A DNA stretch of 15,607 nucleotides, taken from NCBI GenBank assembly GCA_002308875.1, contig DBWK01000049.1:5544-21150 (forward strand), given 5' to 3'. This document shows, one piece after another, positions 1 to 7,443 of this stretch. The first letter of the stretch is position 1; each line of letters starts with the position of its first letter. The notes under the pieces were generated by a model. That model was not told the origin of the DNA, did not search any database, and saw nothing but the letters and a program-made list of their open reading frames with translations. The DNA is from Treponema sp. UBA1240 (GTDB lineage Bacteria; Spirochaetota; Spirochaetia; Treponematales; Treponemataceae). A program made the translations under genes and the position numbers.

Positions 1-75
1 GTTACAATAAAGATTTCAGTAAAAGACGAAACGATTGCCCAACTTGAAAAGCTCGCCGACGAATTGATGGGCTAG
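1..75 (+). CDS. 3' end of an unidentified gene (partial)
   Basis: An open frame enters from the left edge and runs 24 codons to a TAG at 73-75. The visible C-terminal peptide is mixed charged and hydrophobic. Its last third (IAQLEKLADELMG) looks like an amphipathic helix. No domain can be recognised from so short a piece. Its stop overlaps the stop of the convergent phosphodiesterase gene in the palindrome CTAG (72-75), which fits two real genes packed tail to tail. A chance open frame of this length is possible, so confidence is moderate. Confidence 0.5.
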   Translation, partial: VTIKISVKDETIAQLEKLADELMG

Positions 76-665
76 AATCTCATACTTGAAAAGATTGTAC
101 CGTCCAGCTTTTTAAGGTAAATACCGTTTATTGCACCAGTCTCATCGGTTTCAACGGTGGCATAAGCGGCAAAGCTGTTCTCTTTCGGCAGGCTTATGGA
201 GCCGGGGTTCACAAAATAGCGTTCATTTTCGTATTCAAGCACAGGCACATGCGTGTGTCCGCTCACTATTAGTGCATCTTTTTCCGTAAGTTCCGCTGCT
301 TTTTGCCGTGTATAAAGATGCCCGTGATGCACAAATATGCAGCCGGACGGTGCACCTTCTTTTTTTGTGCCGCAGCCTAAAAGCATTATTCTGCATGAAG
401 CTTCCGTTACAGGAAAATTAAGCATCATCTGATCAACTTCACTGTCACAATTACCGCGTATTCCGCATATTTTTGATTTCATGCTGTTCAAAGCGGCGGC
501 AAGAGCTTTTGTGTCGTGACCTTCGGGCAGCGGGTTTCTTGGACCGTGGTTCAGATAATCACCGCATATTACCATAAGTGACGCATTTTCGCGGTTAAAA
601 GCTTCAACAGCTTTATTAAAAGCAAGCTCACTGCCGTGAATGTCAGAAATAATGAAAAGCTTCAT
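72..665 (-). CDS. yfcE: YfcE/MJ0936-type metallophosphodiesterase
   Basis: A 197-residue calcineurin-like phosphoesterase, a cytoplasmic bimetal enzyme of the YfcE family. The E. coli member hydrolyses phosphodiesters in vitro, and its physiological substrate is unclear. All family motifs are visible: SDIHG (D8, H10), GDYLNHG (D36), GNCD (N72), HHGH (H114, H116) and GHTH (H137, H139), followed by NPGS. The length of about 180-200 residues is normal. The gene starts 26 nt behind the chemoreceptor stop on the same strand. No clear Shine-Dalgarno sequence precedes its ATG, so it is probably read from the receptor transcript. Its stop overlaps that of the convergent partial gene by 4 nt. The family assignment is firm; the substrate is unknown. 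Confidence 0.9.
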   Translation of the reverse strand: MKLFIISDIHGSELAFNKAVEAFNRENASLMVICGDYLNHGPRNPLPEGHDTKALAAALNSMKSKICGIRGNCDSEVDQMMLNFPVTEASCRIMLLGCGTKKEGAPSGCIFVHHGHLYTRQKAAELTEKDALIVSGHTHVPVLEYENERYFVNPGSISLPKENSFAAYATVETDETGAINGIYLKKLDGTIFSSMRF

Positions 666-691
666 TTTTGCTATGTCAGGGTTAGAGAAGA

Positions 692-2824
692 TTAAACCTT
701 GAAAAGGTCAATTTCGCCACCAATCTGACGGATTGAGTCTTTCAGCTTCCGTGAAATCTCACTCAATGAAGCACCTGTTGAATTAATCTGCTTTGCACCG
801 ATGGACATTTCTTCCATACTCTGCTTCATAATTGCGGTACTATCCTGCAGGTGACTCATTTCATCAAGAATCTGTTTATTACCCTGCGCCATTTCATGGC
901 TGGCAGTACGAACTTCAACCGTACTTCCGTTCATTTCGCGCAAAGCCTCGTTAATCTGCTTTGAACCGGCTGTTTGCTCTTCCATTGCGGACTTAATGAG
1001 GCGTACTAGTTCATCCGTATCTTTTATAGCATTAGAAACAGAAACAAACGCAGTGTTTGATTCTTTTGAAGCAACTACAACCTCTGAAATTGAATCCTTT
1101 ATAGCATTAAGCTGATTTCCGATTTTCTTTGACTGTGCAGTTGAAGTTTCGGAAAGCTTTCGAATTTCATCAGCAACAACACTGAATCCACGACCGGCGT
1201 CACCGGCATGTGCAGCCTCAATCGCGGCATTCATAGCAAGCAGGTTAGTCTGCTCCGCAATGTTGGAAATAACGGCGTTTGCTTCCTGAAGCATTTCGGA
1301 CTGAGTAACAATCTGGGCAACTTTACGGCTTACATCTTCCTGTTTTGAAGAACCTGTACGCGTGTCAGACATAAGGTTATCAAACGAAATCGCCATTTTA
1401 TCAACCGTGCTGTTTACCGATGCAATGTTTGCCATCATTTCTTCAACAGCGGAAGAAGCGCCGGCAACACCATTGGACTGGTTTTCAATAAGCTTTTCAA
1501 GTGAAGAAATTGTCGCCGAAATTTGATTTACTGAATCAGCTGTCTGCTGAACGCTGTCACTCTGTGTAACAATCTGTTTGTGAACACTTTCTATGTTGGC
1601 GATGATTTCGGTAATAGCGGAACTTGTGTCCTGCGTACTTACGTCCATATCCTTTCCAACATGTTCAAGATTGTTCTGCGAACTCTTTATGCTTGAAAGA
1701 ATTGCCTGTAACTTATTTGTAAAAGTGTTAAAACCTACAACTACCAAACCAACTTCATCCTTGGAATTTACATCAAGACGCTTTGTAAGGTCGGCGTTAC
1801 CACTTGCAATTTCGTTGATTGAGCGGCTTACGTTTTTGAGAGGTCTTACAATTGCGCGGGCAAGTGGAATAACGATAAGGAATGCGGCTATAACTGCAAC
1901 TACAAAACTTATGATTGAGAACATGATGAGGTTAGAAAGATGTCTGAAATAGTGGCTGTATGGAGCCGCAGCAAGAATTGACCAGGAAGTTCCTTCTATC
2001 GGCTTGTATTCAACAATTGTTTTTTGATTTACTTCAGGATACATAAAATAGAATCTGTTCTCAGCACCGGAAAGCAACGCACTTTTGTGTTCCGCAAATT
2101 CTTCAGCTTCAAAAAGCTGTTTTATGTTTATATAACTTTCATTATCGTTAGCCGCACTACCAAAAATCTGCGCCGTTGTTCGCGCAATGATTGCAGGGTG
2201 ATGTCCATCGCCCATATCTATACCGCGGACTATATCCTTAAAACAATCCCCGTTAATAATTGCGACAAGAGCACCTTCTATTTGATTATTTGTATTATAA
2301 ACAGGCTCTGCATAAAATAAAAGAACCTGTGCTTCCGATTCCTGCTGTATTTTTTCACCACTTTCAGCACGGTCGGCAAGATCCTCCATTCTGAATATTA
2401 CAGGTTCAGAAATAAATTCTTTTCCCTTTAGAGCCTGCTTTACATATTCCTGATCGCTAAAATCCATTCTGGTCTGATAATCTTCATTGAAGAAAAATCC
2501 TTCGTTATCATAAAAAGCAATACTTACATAAACAGCAGGATCAATATCCTTCAAGTTTGTAATAATCTGATTTTTTACACGCGGAGTAACGTCCGAATTC
2601 TGAAAATCCGGAAGATGTGCAATTGCACGAAGCACAGCAAAATGCTTATTGTTCAAATCCAAAATCTGCTGTTCCGCTTTTTGAGAAACAGTTTCAAGTG
2701 TTTGATCAACAGAATCATGCAGCGTGTTTCTAGCCTGCATAAATGAGAAAAAACTCTGGGAGCCCATTGCAATAAACAGGATTCCAACAACAACAAAAAG
2801 TATTTTAAAGCGGATACTCTTCAC
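692..2824 (-). CDS. Methyl-accepting chemotaxis protein (Cache, HAMP, MA domains)
   Basis: A transmembrane chemoreceptor of about 710 residues that would signal to CheA/CheW. It has a short cytoplasmic N-terminus, TM1 at about 7-27, a large periplasmic ligand-binding region (about 30-295, double-Cache-like), TM2 at about 299-325 and a HAMP domain at about 325-378. A long coiled-coil signalling domain follows, with the conserved hairpin (NLLAMNAAIEAAHAGDAGRG, tip about 540-548). There is no C-terminal CheR/CheB-binding pentapeptide; it ends in DLFKV. Start choice: an ATG at 2833 lies directly against AAAGGAG (2834-2840) with zero spacing. The GTG at 2824 lies 9 nt downstream of that SD and gives a typical MKSIRFK N-terminus, so 2824 is preferred and 2833 is the alternative. 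Ligand unknown. Confidence 0.93.
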   Translation of the reverse strand: MKSIRFKILFVVVGILFIAMGSQSFFSFMQARNTLHDSVDQTLETVSQKAEQQILDLNNKHFAVLRAIAHLPDFQNSDVTPRVKNQIITNLKDIDPAVYVSIAFYDNEGFFFNEDYQTRMDFSDQEYVKQALKGKEFISEPVIFRMEDLADRAESGEKIQQESEAQVLLFYAEPVYNTNNQIEGALVAIINGDCFKDIVRGIDMGDGHHPAIIARTTAQIFGSAANDNESYINIKQLFEAEEFAEHKSALLSGAENRFYFMYPEVNQKTIVEYKPIEGTSWSILAAAPYSHYFRHLSNLIMFSIISFVVAVIAAFLIVIPLARAIVRPLKNVSRSINEIASGNADLTKRLDVNSKDEVGLVVVGFNTFTNKLQAILSSIKSSQNNLEHVGKDMDVSTQDTSSAITEIIANIESVHKQIVTQSDSVQQTADSVNQISATISSLEKLIENQSNGVAGASSAVEEMMANIASVNSTVDKMAISFDNLMSDTRTGSSKQEDVSRKVAQIVTQSEMLQEANAVISNIAEQTNLLAMNAAIEAAHAGDAGRGFSVVADEIRKLSETSTAQSKKIGNQLNAIKDSISEVVVASKESNTAFVSVSNAIKDTDELVRLIKSAMEEQTAGSKQINEALREMNGSTVEVRTASHEMAQGNKQILDEMSHLQDSTAIMKQSMEEMSIGAKQINSTGASLSEISRKLKDSIRQIGGEIDLFKV

Positions 2825-2833
2825 TGCACTCAT

Positions 2834-2840
2834 CTCCTTT
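2834..2840 (-). promoter_or_regulatory. Shine-Dalgarno deciding the chemoreceptor start
   Basis: AAAGGAG on the - strand touches the upstream ATG (2833-2831). It is 9 nt from the GTG at 2824-2822. Only the GTG has workable spacing, which argues for initiation at GTG. Confidence 0.65.
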
Positions 2841-2847
2841 AGTAAAA

Positions 2848-2875
2848 ATTATATTCAAAATCTCCAATATGTCAA
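2848..2875 (-). promoter_or_regulatory. Consensus sigma-70-type promoter of the chemoreceptor gene
   Basis: On the - strand the sequence reads TTGACA (2875-2870), 16 nt spacer, TATAAT (2853-2848). Both hexamers match the consensus perfectly. Transcription would begin near 2841-2840, almost on the SD, giving a leader of only about 16 nt to the GTG. It lies in the gap just after the stop of the FTR-like gene and would serve the receptor and the yfcE-like gene behind it. This housekeeping promoter is unlike the sigma-28 promoters that often drive chemotaxis genes. Confidence 0.75.
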
Positions 2876-2880
2876 TATGT

Positions 2881-3078
2881 TTATTTTTCTTTATAATACA
2901 ACATACAGTGGCAGTATCCCTCAAAATCGGGATCTTTTATCTGGTCACGGAATTCCTTGCACATGCACTTAGTGTCCTCTGTTTTTTCCAGCCGGCACGG
3001 GCAGTATCCGCCCTTTGCCTTTAAGCCGTCCTGAATCGTTTTTACGATTTTTTCATCCTCATTAAGTCTTATTTTCAT
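2881..3078 (-). CDS. Small ferredoxin-thioredoxin reductase catalytic-chain-like Fe-S protein
   Basis: A 65-residue cytoplasmic protein with three Cys-x-Cys pairs: C26-P-C28, C38-M-C40 and C56-H-C58. This resembles the CPC...CPC...CHC signature of the ferredoxin-thioredoxin reductase beta chain, in which four cysteines hold a [4Fe-4S] cluster and two form the redox-active disulfide. The spacing here (9 and 15 residues) differs from the x16/x8 of the cyanobacterial enzyme, and the protein is shorter than the classical chain of about 110 residues, so this is a compact variant. SD AAGGAAG precedes the ATG at proper distance. The gene is divergent from feoAB. No variable (alpha) chain, thioredoxin or ferredoxin gene is nearby, so the redox partner is unknown. 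Confidence 0.72.
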   Translation of the reverse strand: MKIRLNEDEKIVKTIQDGLKAKGGYCPCRLEKTEDTKCMCKEFRDQIKDPDFEGYCHCMLYYKEK

Positions 3079-3104
3079 TTTCTTCCTTATATAGTGTATT
3101 AATC

Positions 3105-3132
3105 ATTATATCACCCTCTTCTGTTTTCGCAA
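3105..3132 (-). promoter_or_regulatory. Promoter of the FTR-like gene
   Basis: On the - strand: TTGCGA (3132-3127), 16 nt spacer, TATAAT (3110-3105). The -10 is perfect and the -35 matches 4/6. Transcription would start near 3098, about 20 nt before the ATG, leaving room for the SD. The -10 overlaps a sequence at 3100-3110 resembling half of a Fur box (see findings). Confidence 0.55.
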
Positions 3133-3137
3133 GTGTA

Positions 3138-3164
3138 TTGAACTTGAAAAAAAAAATTGATAAT
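3138..3164 (+). promoter_or_regulatory. Candidate feoAB promoter with an A10 spacer tract
   Basis: TTGAAC (3138-3143) and GATAAT (3159-3164) are separated by 15 nt, 2 nt short of optimal. The spacer contains ten consecutive A residues (3147-3156). The -10 overlaps GATAATGCTAA (3159-3169), which matches one half of the enterobacterial Fur-box consensus at 10 of 11 positions. The predicted leader to the ATG at 3198 is about 27 nt. No better promoter was seen in this gap. Confidence 0.4.
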
Positions 3165-3197
3165 GCTAACTTCATTTTAATTGTAAGGACGGAATTT

Positions 3198-5552
3198 ATG
3201 ACAATAAAAGATATGGCACCCGGTCAGAAAGCAGTTATTCTTACAGTAGGCGGCGAAGGAGCATTACGGCAGCACTTTTTGGATATGGGTGTCATTCCTG
3301 GTACAGAAGTACAGGTTATCAAATACGCGCCTATGGGCGATCCTGTTGAACTTAAAATTTATGAATATGAACTGACATTACGGCTTGAAGATGCCGAAAA
3401 GATAACCGTTTCTGGAGTTACCGGCACGGAACCAACTGAAGAATCGCAAAAAGAGAAGTCTTCTGTTTTACAAAAGCATCATCCCGGACTTGGCGAAGGC
3501 GGAAAATTCCATGTCCGGGCTGATGAAAACCCGATTCCCGCCGGTGAAAAAATAACTTTTGCACTTGCCGGTAACCAGAACTGCGGTAAAACTACGCTTT
3601 TTAACCAGCTTACGGGTGCAAACCAGCATGTGGGAAATTTTCCCGGTGTAACGGTGGACCAAAAAAGCGGCTCCATAAAGAACATGCCCGATACTCTTGT
3701 AACAGATTTGCCCGGCATTTATTCACTTTCACCATATACAAGTGAAGAGATAGTCTCGCGTGAATTCATACTGAAAGAAAACCCCAGAGGAATCATAAAC
3801 ATAGTTGATGCCACTAACATAGAACGCAATCTTTATCTGACGATGCAACTTATGGAACTGGACAGACCAATGGTTCTTGCAATAAATATGATGGATGAAA
3901 TGCGCGGTAACGGTGGAACTATTCATATAAACGAAATGGAAGATATGCTCGGGATTCCGGTTATCCCTATTTCAGCTGCAAAAAATGAAGGTATAAACGA
4001 GCTTATAAGCCATGCAGTTCACGTTGCCAAATTTCAAGAGCGACCGGGAAGGCTTGATTTTTGTGATGAAAGCGAAAATGGCGGTGCTGTTCACAGGGCA
4101 TTGCACAGTATTATACACTTGTTTTTTGACCATGCGGAAGAAGCCGGCATTCCTATAAGATTTGCAGCAACAAAGCTTATTGAGGGCGATGAAAGGATTA
4201 TGGAAGCTCTTAACCTTGGTCAGAATGAAAAAGAGCTTTTGGAACACATCATTTTGCAAATGGAAGAAGAACGCGGTCTGGACAGGGCAGCCGCTATTGC
4301 GGATATGCGTTACACATTTATACGCAAGCTGATAAAAAAATGCGTTGTAAAACCTAAAGAGAGCAGGGAAAGTATACGAAGCAAAAAAATTGACAAGATT
4401 CTGACCGGCAAATACACAGCCGTGCCATTTTTTATAATTGTTATGGCTTTGGTTTTTTATCTTACGTTCAACACAATCGGAGCCTGGATGCAGGACGGTC
4501 TTGAACTGCTGATAGGGCGGCTGTCCGCCATGGCAGACAGCGGACTTACAGCGCTCAAAATAAATCCCGTACTACATTCGCTGATTATTGACGGTATTTT
4601 TAATGGTGTTGGCAGTGTTTTAAGCTTTTTGCCGGTAATCGTAACGCTATTCTTTTTCCTTTCGCTGCTGGAAGACACAGGTTACATGGCACGTGTTGCA
4701 TTTATCATGGATAAGCTTTTGCGAAAAATCGGTCTTTCCGGCAGAAGTATCGTTCCTATGCTCATCGGTTTCGGCTGCTCCGTTCCGGGGGTTATGGCAA
4801 GCAGAACACTGCCTTCCGAACGCGACCGAAAAATGACAATAATGATGATTCCTTTTATGAGCTGCACGGCAAAATTGCCTATATACGGCTTTTTTACAGC
4901 AGCCTTCTTTCCGGAATACAGCGGGATTATAATGGTTCTGCTTTACCTTTTTGGGATAGTAACAGGAATTCTTTTTGCACTCATCACCAAAAACACAACT
5001 TTTAAGGGAGAACCTGTTCCGTTTGTAATGGAACTGCCTAATTACAGGCTGCCAGGATTAAAAAACGTTGTACTGCTTTTATGGGACAAGTCGAAAGACT
5101 TTTTGCAACGTGCTTTTACCATTATTTTTCTCGCTACAATCGTTATATGGTTTTTGCAAACTTTCGACACACATCTTAACGTGGTTACAGATTCGCAGCA
5201 AAGTATTCTGGCTTTAGTTGCAAGTGCTGTTTCACCGGTATTTGCTCCACTGGGATTCGGAAGCTGGAAATTTTCCGTTGCGCTTATATCAGGTTTTATT
5301 GCAAAAGAAAGTGTTGTTTCAACACTTTCAATTTTGTTTGGTTCAATAGATTCTCTGCTTACTGCACTGACTCCGGCAGCATGCGCGGCTCTCCTTGTCT
5401 TCTGCCTTTTGTACACACCATGTGTAGCGGCGATTGCAGCGATAAAACGCGAACTGGGTGCAAAATGGGCGGCTGTAACGGTTGTTATACAATGTTCGAT
5501 TGCCTGGATTTGTGCTTTTATTGTCAAAACAATAATTCAGTTTATTCTGTAA
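3198..5552 (+). CDS. feoB: Ferrous iron transporter, FeoA-FeoB fusion
   Basis: A 784-residue fusion for Fe2+ uptake. Residues 1-75 are an FeoA (SH3-like) domain, followed by a charged linker to about 115. The FeoB G-domain shows G1 GNQNCGKT (125-132), G2 within GNFPGVTV, G3 DLPG (170-173), G4 NMMD (230-233) and a G5-like SAAKNEG. The membrane part from about 405 to the end holds two Gate-type halves, with conserved GFGCSVPG (about 524) and LYTPCVA (about 738). The start is the ATG at 3198, with AAGGA (3185-3189) 8 nt upstream. A longer frame from a TTG at 3138 would overlap the promoter and lacks an SD. No feoC was seen. The G1 motif has Gln where Pro is usual. Function is firm; regulation by iron is inferred. 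Confidence 0.95.
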   Translation: MTIKDMAPGQKAVILTVGGEGALRQHFLDMGVIPGTEVQVIKYAPMGDPVELKIYEYELTLRLEDAEKITVSGVTGTEPTEESQKEKSSVLQKHHPGLGEGGKFHVRADENPIPAGEKITFALAGNQNCGKTTLFNQLTGANQHVGNFPGVTVDQKSGSIKNMPDTLVTDLPGIYSLSPYTSEEIVSREFILKENPRGIINIVDATNIERNLYLTMQLMELDRPMVLAINMMDEMRGNGGTIHINEMEDMLGIPVIPISAAKNEGINELISHAVHVAKFQERPGRLDFCDESENGGAVHRALHSIIHLFFDHAEEAGIPIRFAATKLIEGDERIMEALNLGQNEKELLEHIILQMEEERGLDRAAAIADMRYTFIRKLIKKCVVKPKESRESIRSKKIDKILTGKYTAVPFFIIVMALVFYLTFNTIGAWMQDGLELLIGRLSAMADSGLTALKINPVLHSLIIDGIFNGVGSVLSFLPVIVTLFFFLSLLEDTGYMARVAFIMDKLLRKIGLSGRSIVPMLIGFGCSVPGVMASRTLPSERDRKMTIMMIPFMSCTAKLPIYGFFTAAFFPEYSGIIMVLLYLFGIVTGILFALITKNTTFKGEPVPFVMELPNYRLPGLKNVVLLLWDKSKDFLQRAFTIIFLATIVIWFLQTFDTHLNVVTDSQQSILALVASAVSPVFAPLGFGSWKFSVALISGFIAKESVVSTLSILFGSIDSLLTALTPAACAALLVFCLLYTPCVAAIAAIKRELGAKWAAVTVVIQCSIAWICAFIVKTIIQFIL

Positions 5553-5565
5553 ATTTGTAAAAAAT

Positions 5566-5594
5566 TTGACAACTCAGAAAGTCCGTGTTATCTT
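5566..5594 (+). promoter_or_regulatory. Promoter of the tatD-dus-ybaK operon
   Basis: TTGACA (5566-5571, perfect), 17-nt spacer, TATCTT (5589-5594, 4/6), 13 nt after the feoB stop. Transcription would start near 5601, giving a leader of about 49 nt. No terminator hairpin separates it from feoB, so read-through from feoB is possible. Confidence 0.65.
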
Positions 5595-5649
5595 TTAAGT
5601 GGAACTGTGAGAAGTATTAGGTTCCATATCATCTTATCTGGAAGAAAGC

Positions 5650-6435
5650 ATGCAGTTTTTTGATACTCACGCTCATATTGGGCTTATTTATGATGATCCC
5701 ATTAAACAGCTTCGTGTCGTACAGGAAGCAAAAATGTCTCAGGTTACCCGCATTGTAAGTATATGCAATAGTTTAATGGACTTTGACAAAGTATATCCAA
5801 ACCTCAAATCGCTGCCGAACGTATATCATGCTGTCGGTGTCGCTCCATCTGAAGTTACTAACCCAGGCAAAAACTGGATTCAAAAAATAGAAGAATCACT
5901 GTCTTTACCGAATGTTGTTGCTTTGGGCGAAACTGGTTTGGACTATTTTAAAAAATTCGGTGACAAACGCTCTCAGATTGAGTTGTTCATCACCCAGCTG
6001 GAACTTGCAGAGAAAAACAACGTACCCGTGATTATTCACAACAGAGACGCGGGAAAAGACGTTCTGGATATTCTTTCAGAACGTATGCCGTCAGCCGGAG
6101 CAGTTCTTCACTGCTATTCGGAAGACGCGAACTATGCGAAAGAAATTTTAGGCAACGAAAAACTTGACGGCGTGTATTTTTCATTCGCAGGTAATGTAAC
6201 ATACCGCAATACACGCAATCTTCACGACACGGTTTTAAATGTGCCTCTGGAACGCATTCTGGTTGAATCGGAAAGTCCGTTCATGGTACCTGCCGAATTC
6301 CGGAACAATAGGAATATGCCGGCATATATACAGTCAACCGTTCGTTTCCTCGCGGATTTGCTTGATATGGATATGGAAAAACTTGCAGACCAGTTGTGGG
6401 AAAACAGCTGCAAATTCTTCCGTTTGCCGCTTTAA
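5650..6435 (+). CDS. tatD: TatD-family metal-dependent hydrolase (putative DNase)
   Basis: A 261-residue cytoplasmic TIM-barrel hydrolase, the same length as E. coli TatD (260). Family members are metal-dependent deoxyribonucleases linked to DNA repair or RNA/DNA quality control. Metal-site motifs are present: FDTHAH (D5, H7, H9), GETGLDY (E94), IIHNRDA (H130) and HCYS (H154). The last motif, normally ETDxPY with an Asp metal/catalytic residue, reads ESESPF (206-211), so Glu208 replaces that Asp. The usual RNxPAY box survives as RNMPAY. A weak SD (GGAAG, 5640-5644) precedes the ATG. The gene heads an operon, and its TAA overlaps the next ATG (TAATG). Family is certain; activity with Glu208 is uncertain, and it could be a specificity variant. 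Confidence 0.88.
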   Translation: MQFFDTHAHIGLIYDDPIKQLRVVQEAKMSQVTRIVSICNSLMDFDKVYPNLKSLPNVYHAVGVAPSEVTNPGKNWIQKIEESLSLPNVVALGETGLDYFKKFGDKRSQIELFITQLELAEKNNVPVIIHNRDAGKDVLDILSERMPSAGAVLHCYSEDANYAKEILGNEKLDGVYFSFAGNVTYRNTRNLHDTVLNVPLERILVESESPFMVPAEFRNNRNMPAYIQSTVRFLADLLDMDMEKLADQLWENSCKFFRLPL

Positions 6436-7439
6436 TGAAAGTTTCTTGTGAAAATTTATATCATCCTCTAAAAATCGGGAATCTGCAACTTAGCGGGAAT
6501 TTATTTCTTGCGCCTGTCGCAGGATATTCCGATTGTGCATTCCGCTATGTCTGCATTGAAGGCGGTGCAAATTTCACATACACCGAAATGGTTTCTTCCG
6601 AAGCACTTGTCCGTAGTTCCGTAAAAACTGCAAGCTTGCTTACACGCGCGGAAAACGAAAAGCAGTACGCCGTTCAGATTTTCGGCGGAAATCCCAAAAT
6701 AATGGCGCAAGCGGCAGAACTTGTGCTGCAAAAAGCACATCCCGAACTTATAGACATAAACGCGGGCTGTCCTGTTCCAAAAATCATCAAATCAGGCGCA
6801 GGATCTGCACTGACCAAGGATTATGAAAAACTTTATCTCGTAACAAAAGCTGTTGTTGAAGCCGTAAAAGGTGAAATTCCTGTTACTGTAAAAATCCGTT
6901 CCGGCTGGGACAGCTCAAATCTGACATGGAAAGAAGCAGCCGAAGCTGTTGTTTCTGCCGGAGCCTCAGCTATAACCTTGCACCCGCGAACCCGCGCGCA
7001 AGGATACGAAGGTAAAGCCGACTGGTCTTTGCTTGCAAAACTTACGGATTTTATTGACAGGCGAATTCCTGTTTTTGCATCGGGCGATATTTTTTCGCCT
7101 GAAGCGGCAAAAAACGTAATTGAACAGACGAATGTTGACGGAGTAATGTTTGCGCGCGGCGCAATGGGAAATCCATTCATTTTTGCGGAAACAAGTCATT
7201 ATCTCCAGACCGGCGAAATTATAACAGAAACACCGCAAACACGGATACGGGCAGGGATGAAGGAATTGCAGATTCTTGTAGGTGAAAAGGGAGAACTTCC
7301 CGCATGCCGGGAAATGCGTAAAAGGTTCTGTGCATATTCAAAAGGATTGGAAGGTAGTTCACAGCTCAGAACCCGTATTGTTACCGCAAATACCATCAGG
7401 GATTTTGAAGATTTGTTTGCTCCGTATATACAGGATTGA
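6435..7439 (+). CDS. dus: tRNA-dihydrouridine synthase
   Basis: A 334-residue FMN/NADPH-dependent enzyme that reduces uridine to dihydrouridine in the tRNA D-loop. Motifs in order: the FMN-binding start APVAGYSDCAFR, EMVSSEAL, QIFGGNP, the catalytic INAGCPVPKI with Cys112, VKIRSGWD, the HPRTRAQGYEGKADW block, ASGDI, and the phosphate-binding FARGAMGNP. Length fits the DusB-like bacterial group, but the exact subtype (A, B or C) cannot be assigned by eye. The chosen ATG (6435-6437) overlaps the tatD stop as TAATG and has no good SD, implying translational coupling. A frame extending to 6396 inside tatD exists but would add unconserved residues. Confidence 0.93.
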   Translation: MKVSCENLYHPLKIGNLQLSGNLFLAPVAGYSDCAFRYVCIEGGANFTYTEMVSSEALVRSSVKTASLLTRAENEKQYAVQIFGGNPKIMAQAAELVLQKAHPELIDINAGCPVPKIIKSGAGSALTKDYEKLYLVTKAVVEAVKGEIPVTVKIRSGWDSSNLTWKEAAEAVVSAGASAITLHPRTRAQGYEGKADWSLLAKLTDFIDRRIPVFASGDIFSPEAAKNVIEQTNVDGVMFARGAMGNPFIFAETSHYLQTGEIITETPQTRIRAGMKELQILVGEKGELPACREMRKRFCAYSKGLEGSSQLRTRIVTANTIRDFEDLFAPYIQD

Positions 7440-7443
7440 CCCT

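Noticed and set aside
1593..1952. 119-codon open frame on the + strand within the chemoreceptor gene
   Set aside because: Antisense shadow of conserved HAMP and signalling codons.
3138..3197. Longer FeoAB N-terminus from a TTG at 3138
   Set aside because: The TTG is part of the likely -35 box, has no SD, and adds a Lys/Asn-rich tail absent from FeoA. The ATG at 3198 has a proper SD.
5042..5527. 161-codon open frame on the - strand within feoB
   Set aside because: Shadow of the conserved FeoB membrane region; no SD, no family resemblance, low-complexity composition.
5553..5600. Rho-independent terminator after feoB
   Set aside because: Only AT-rich sequence with no GC stem; a promoter for the next operon is there instead.
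6396..6434. Dus start inside tatD at 6396
   Set aside because: It adds unconserved residues; the TAATG overlap start at 6435 fits family length and coupling.
7282..7443. N-terminal extension of YbaK overlapping dus
   Set aside because: It lies in another frame of conserved dus codons; the ATG at 7444 with AGGA upstream gives the normal family length.
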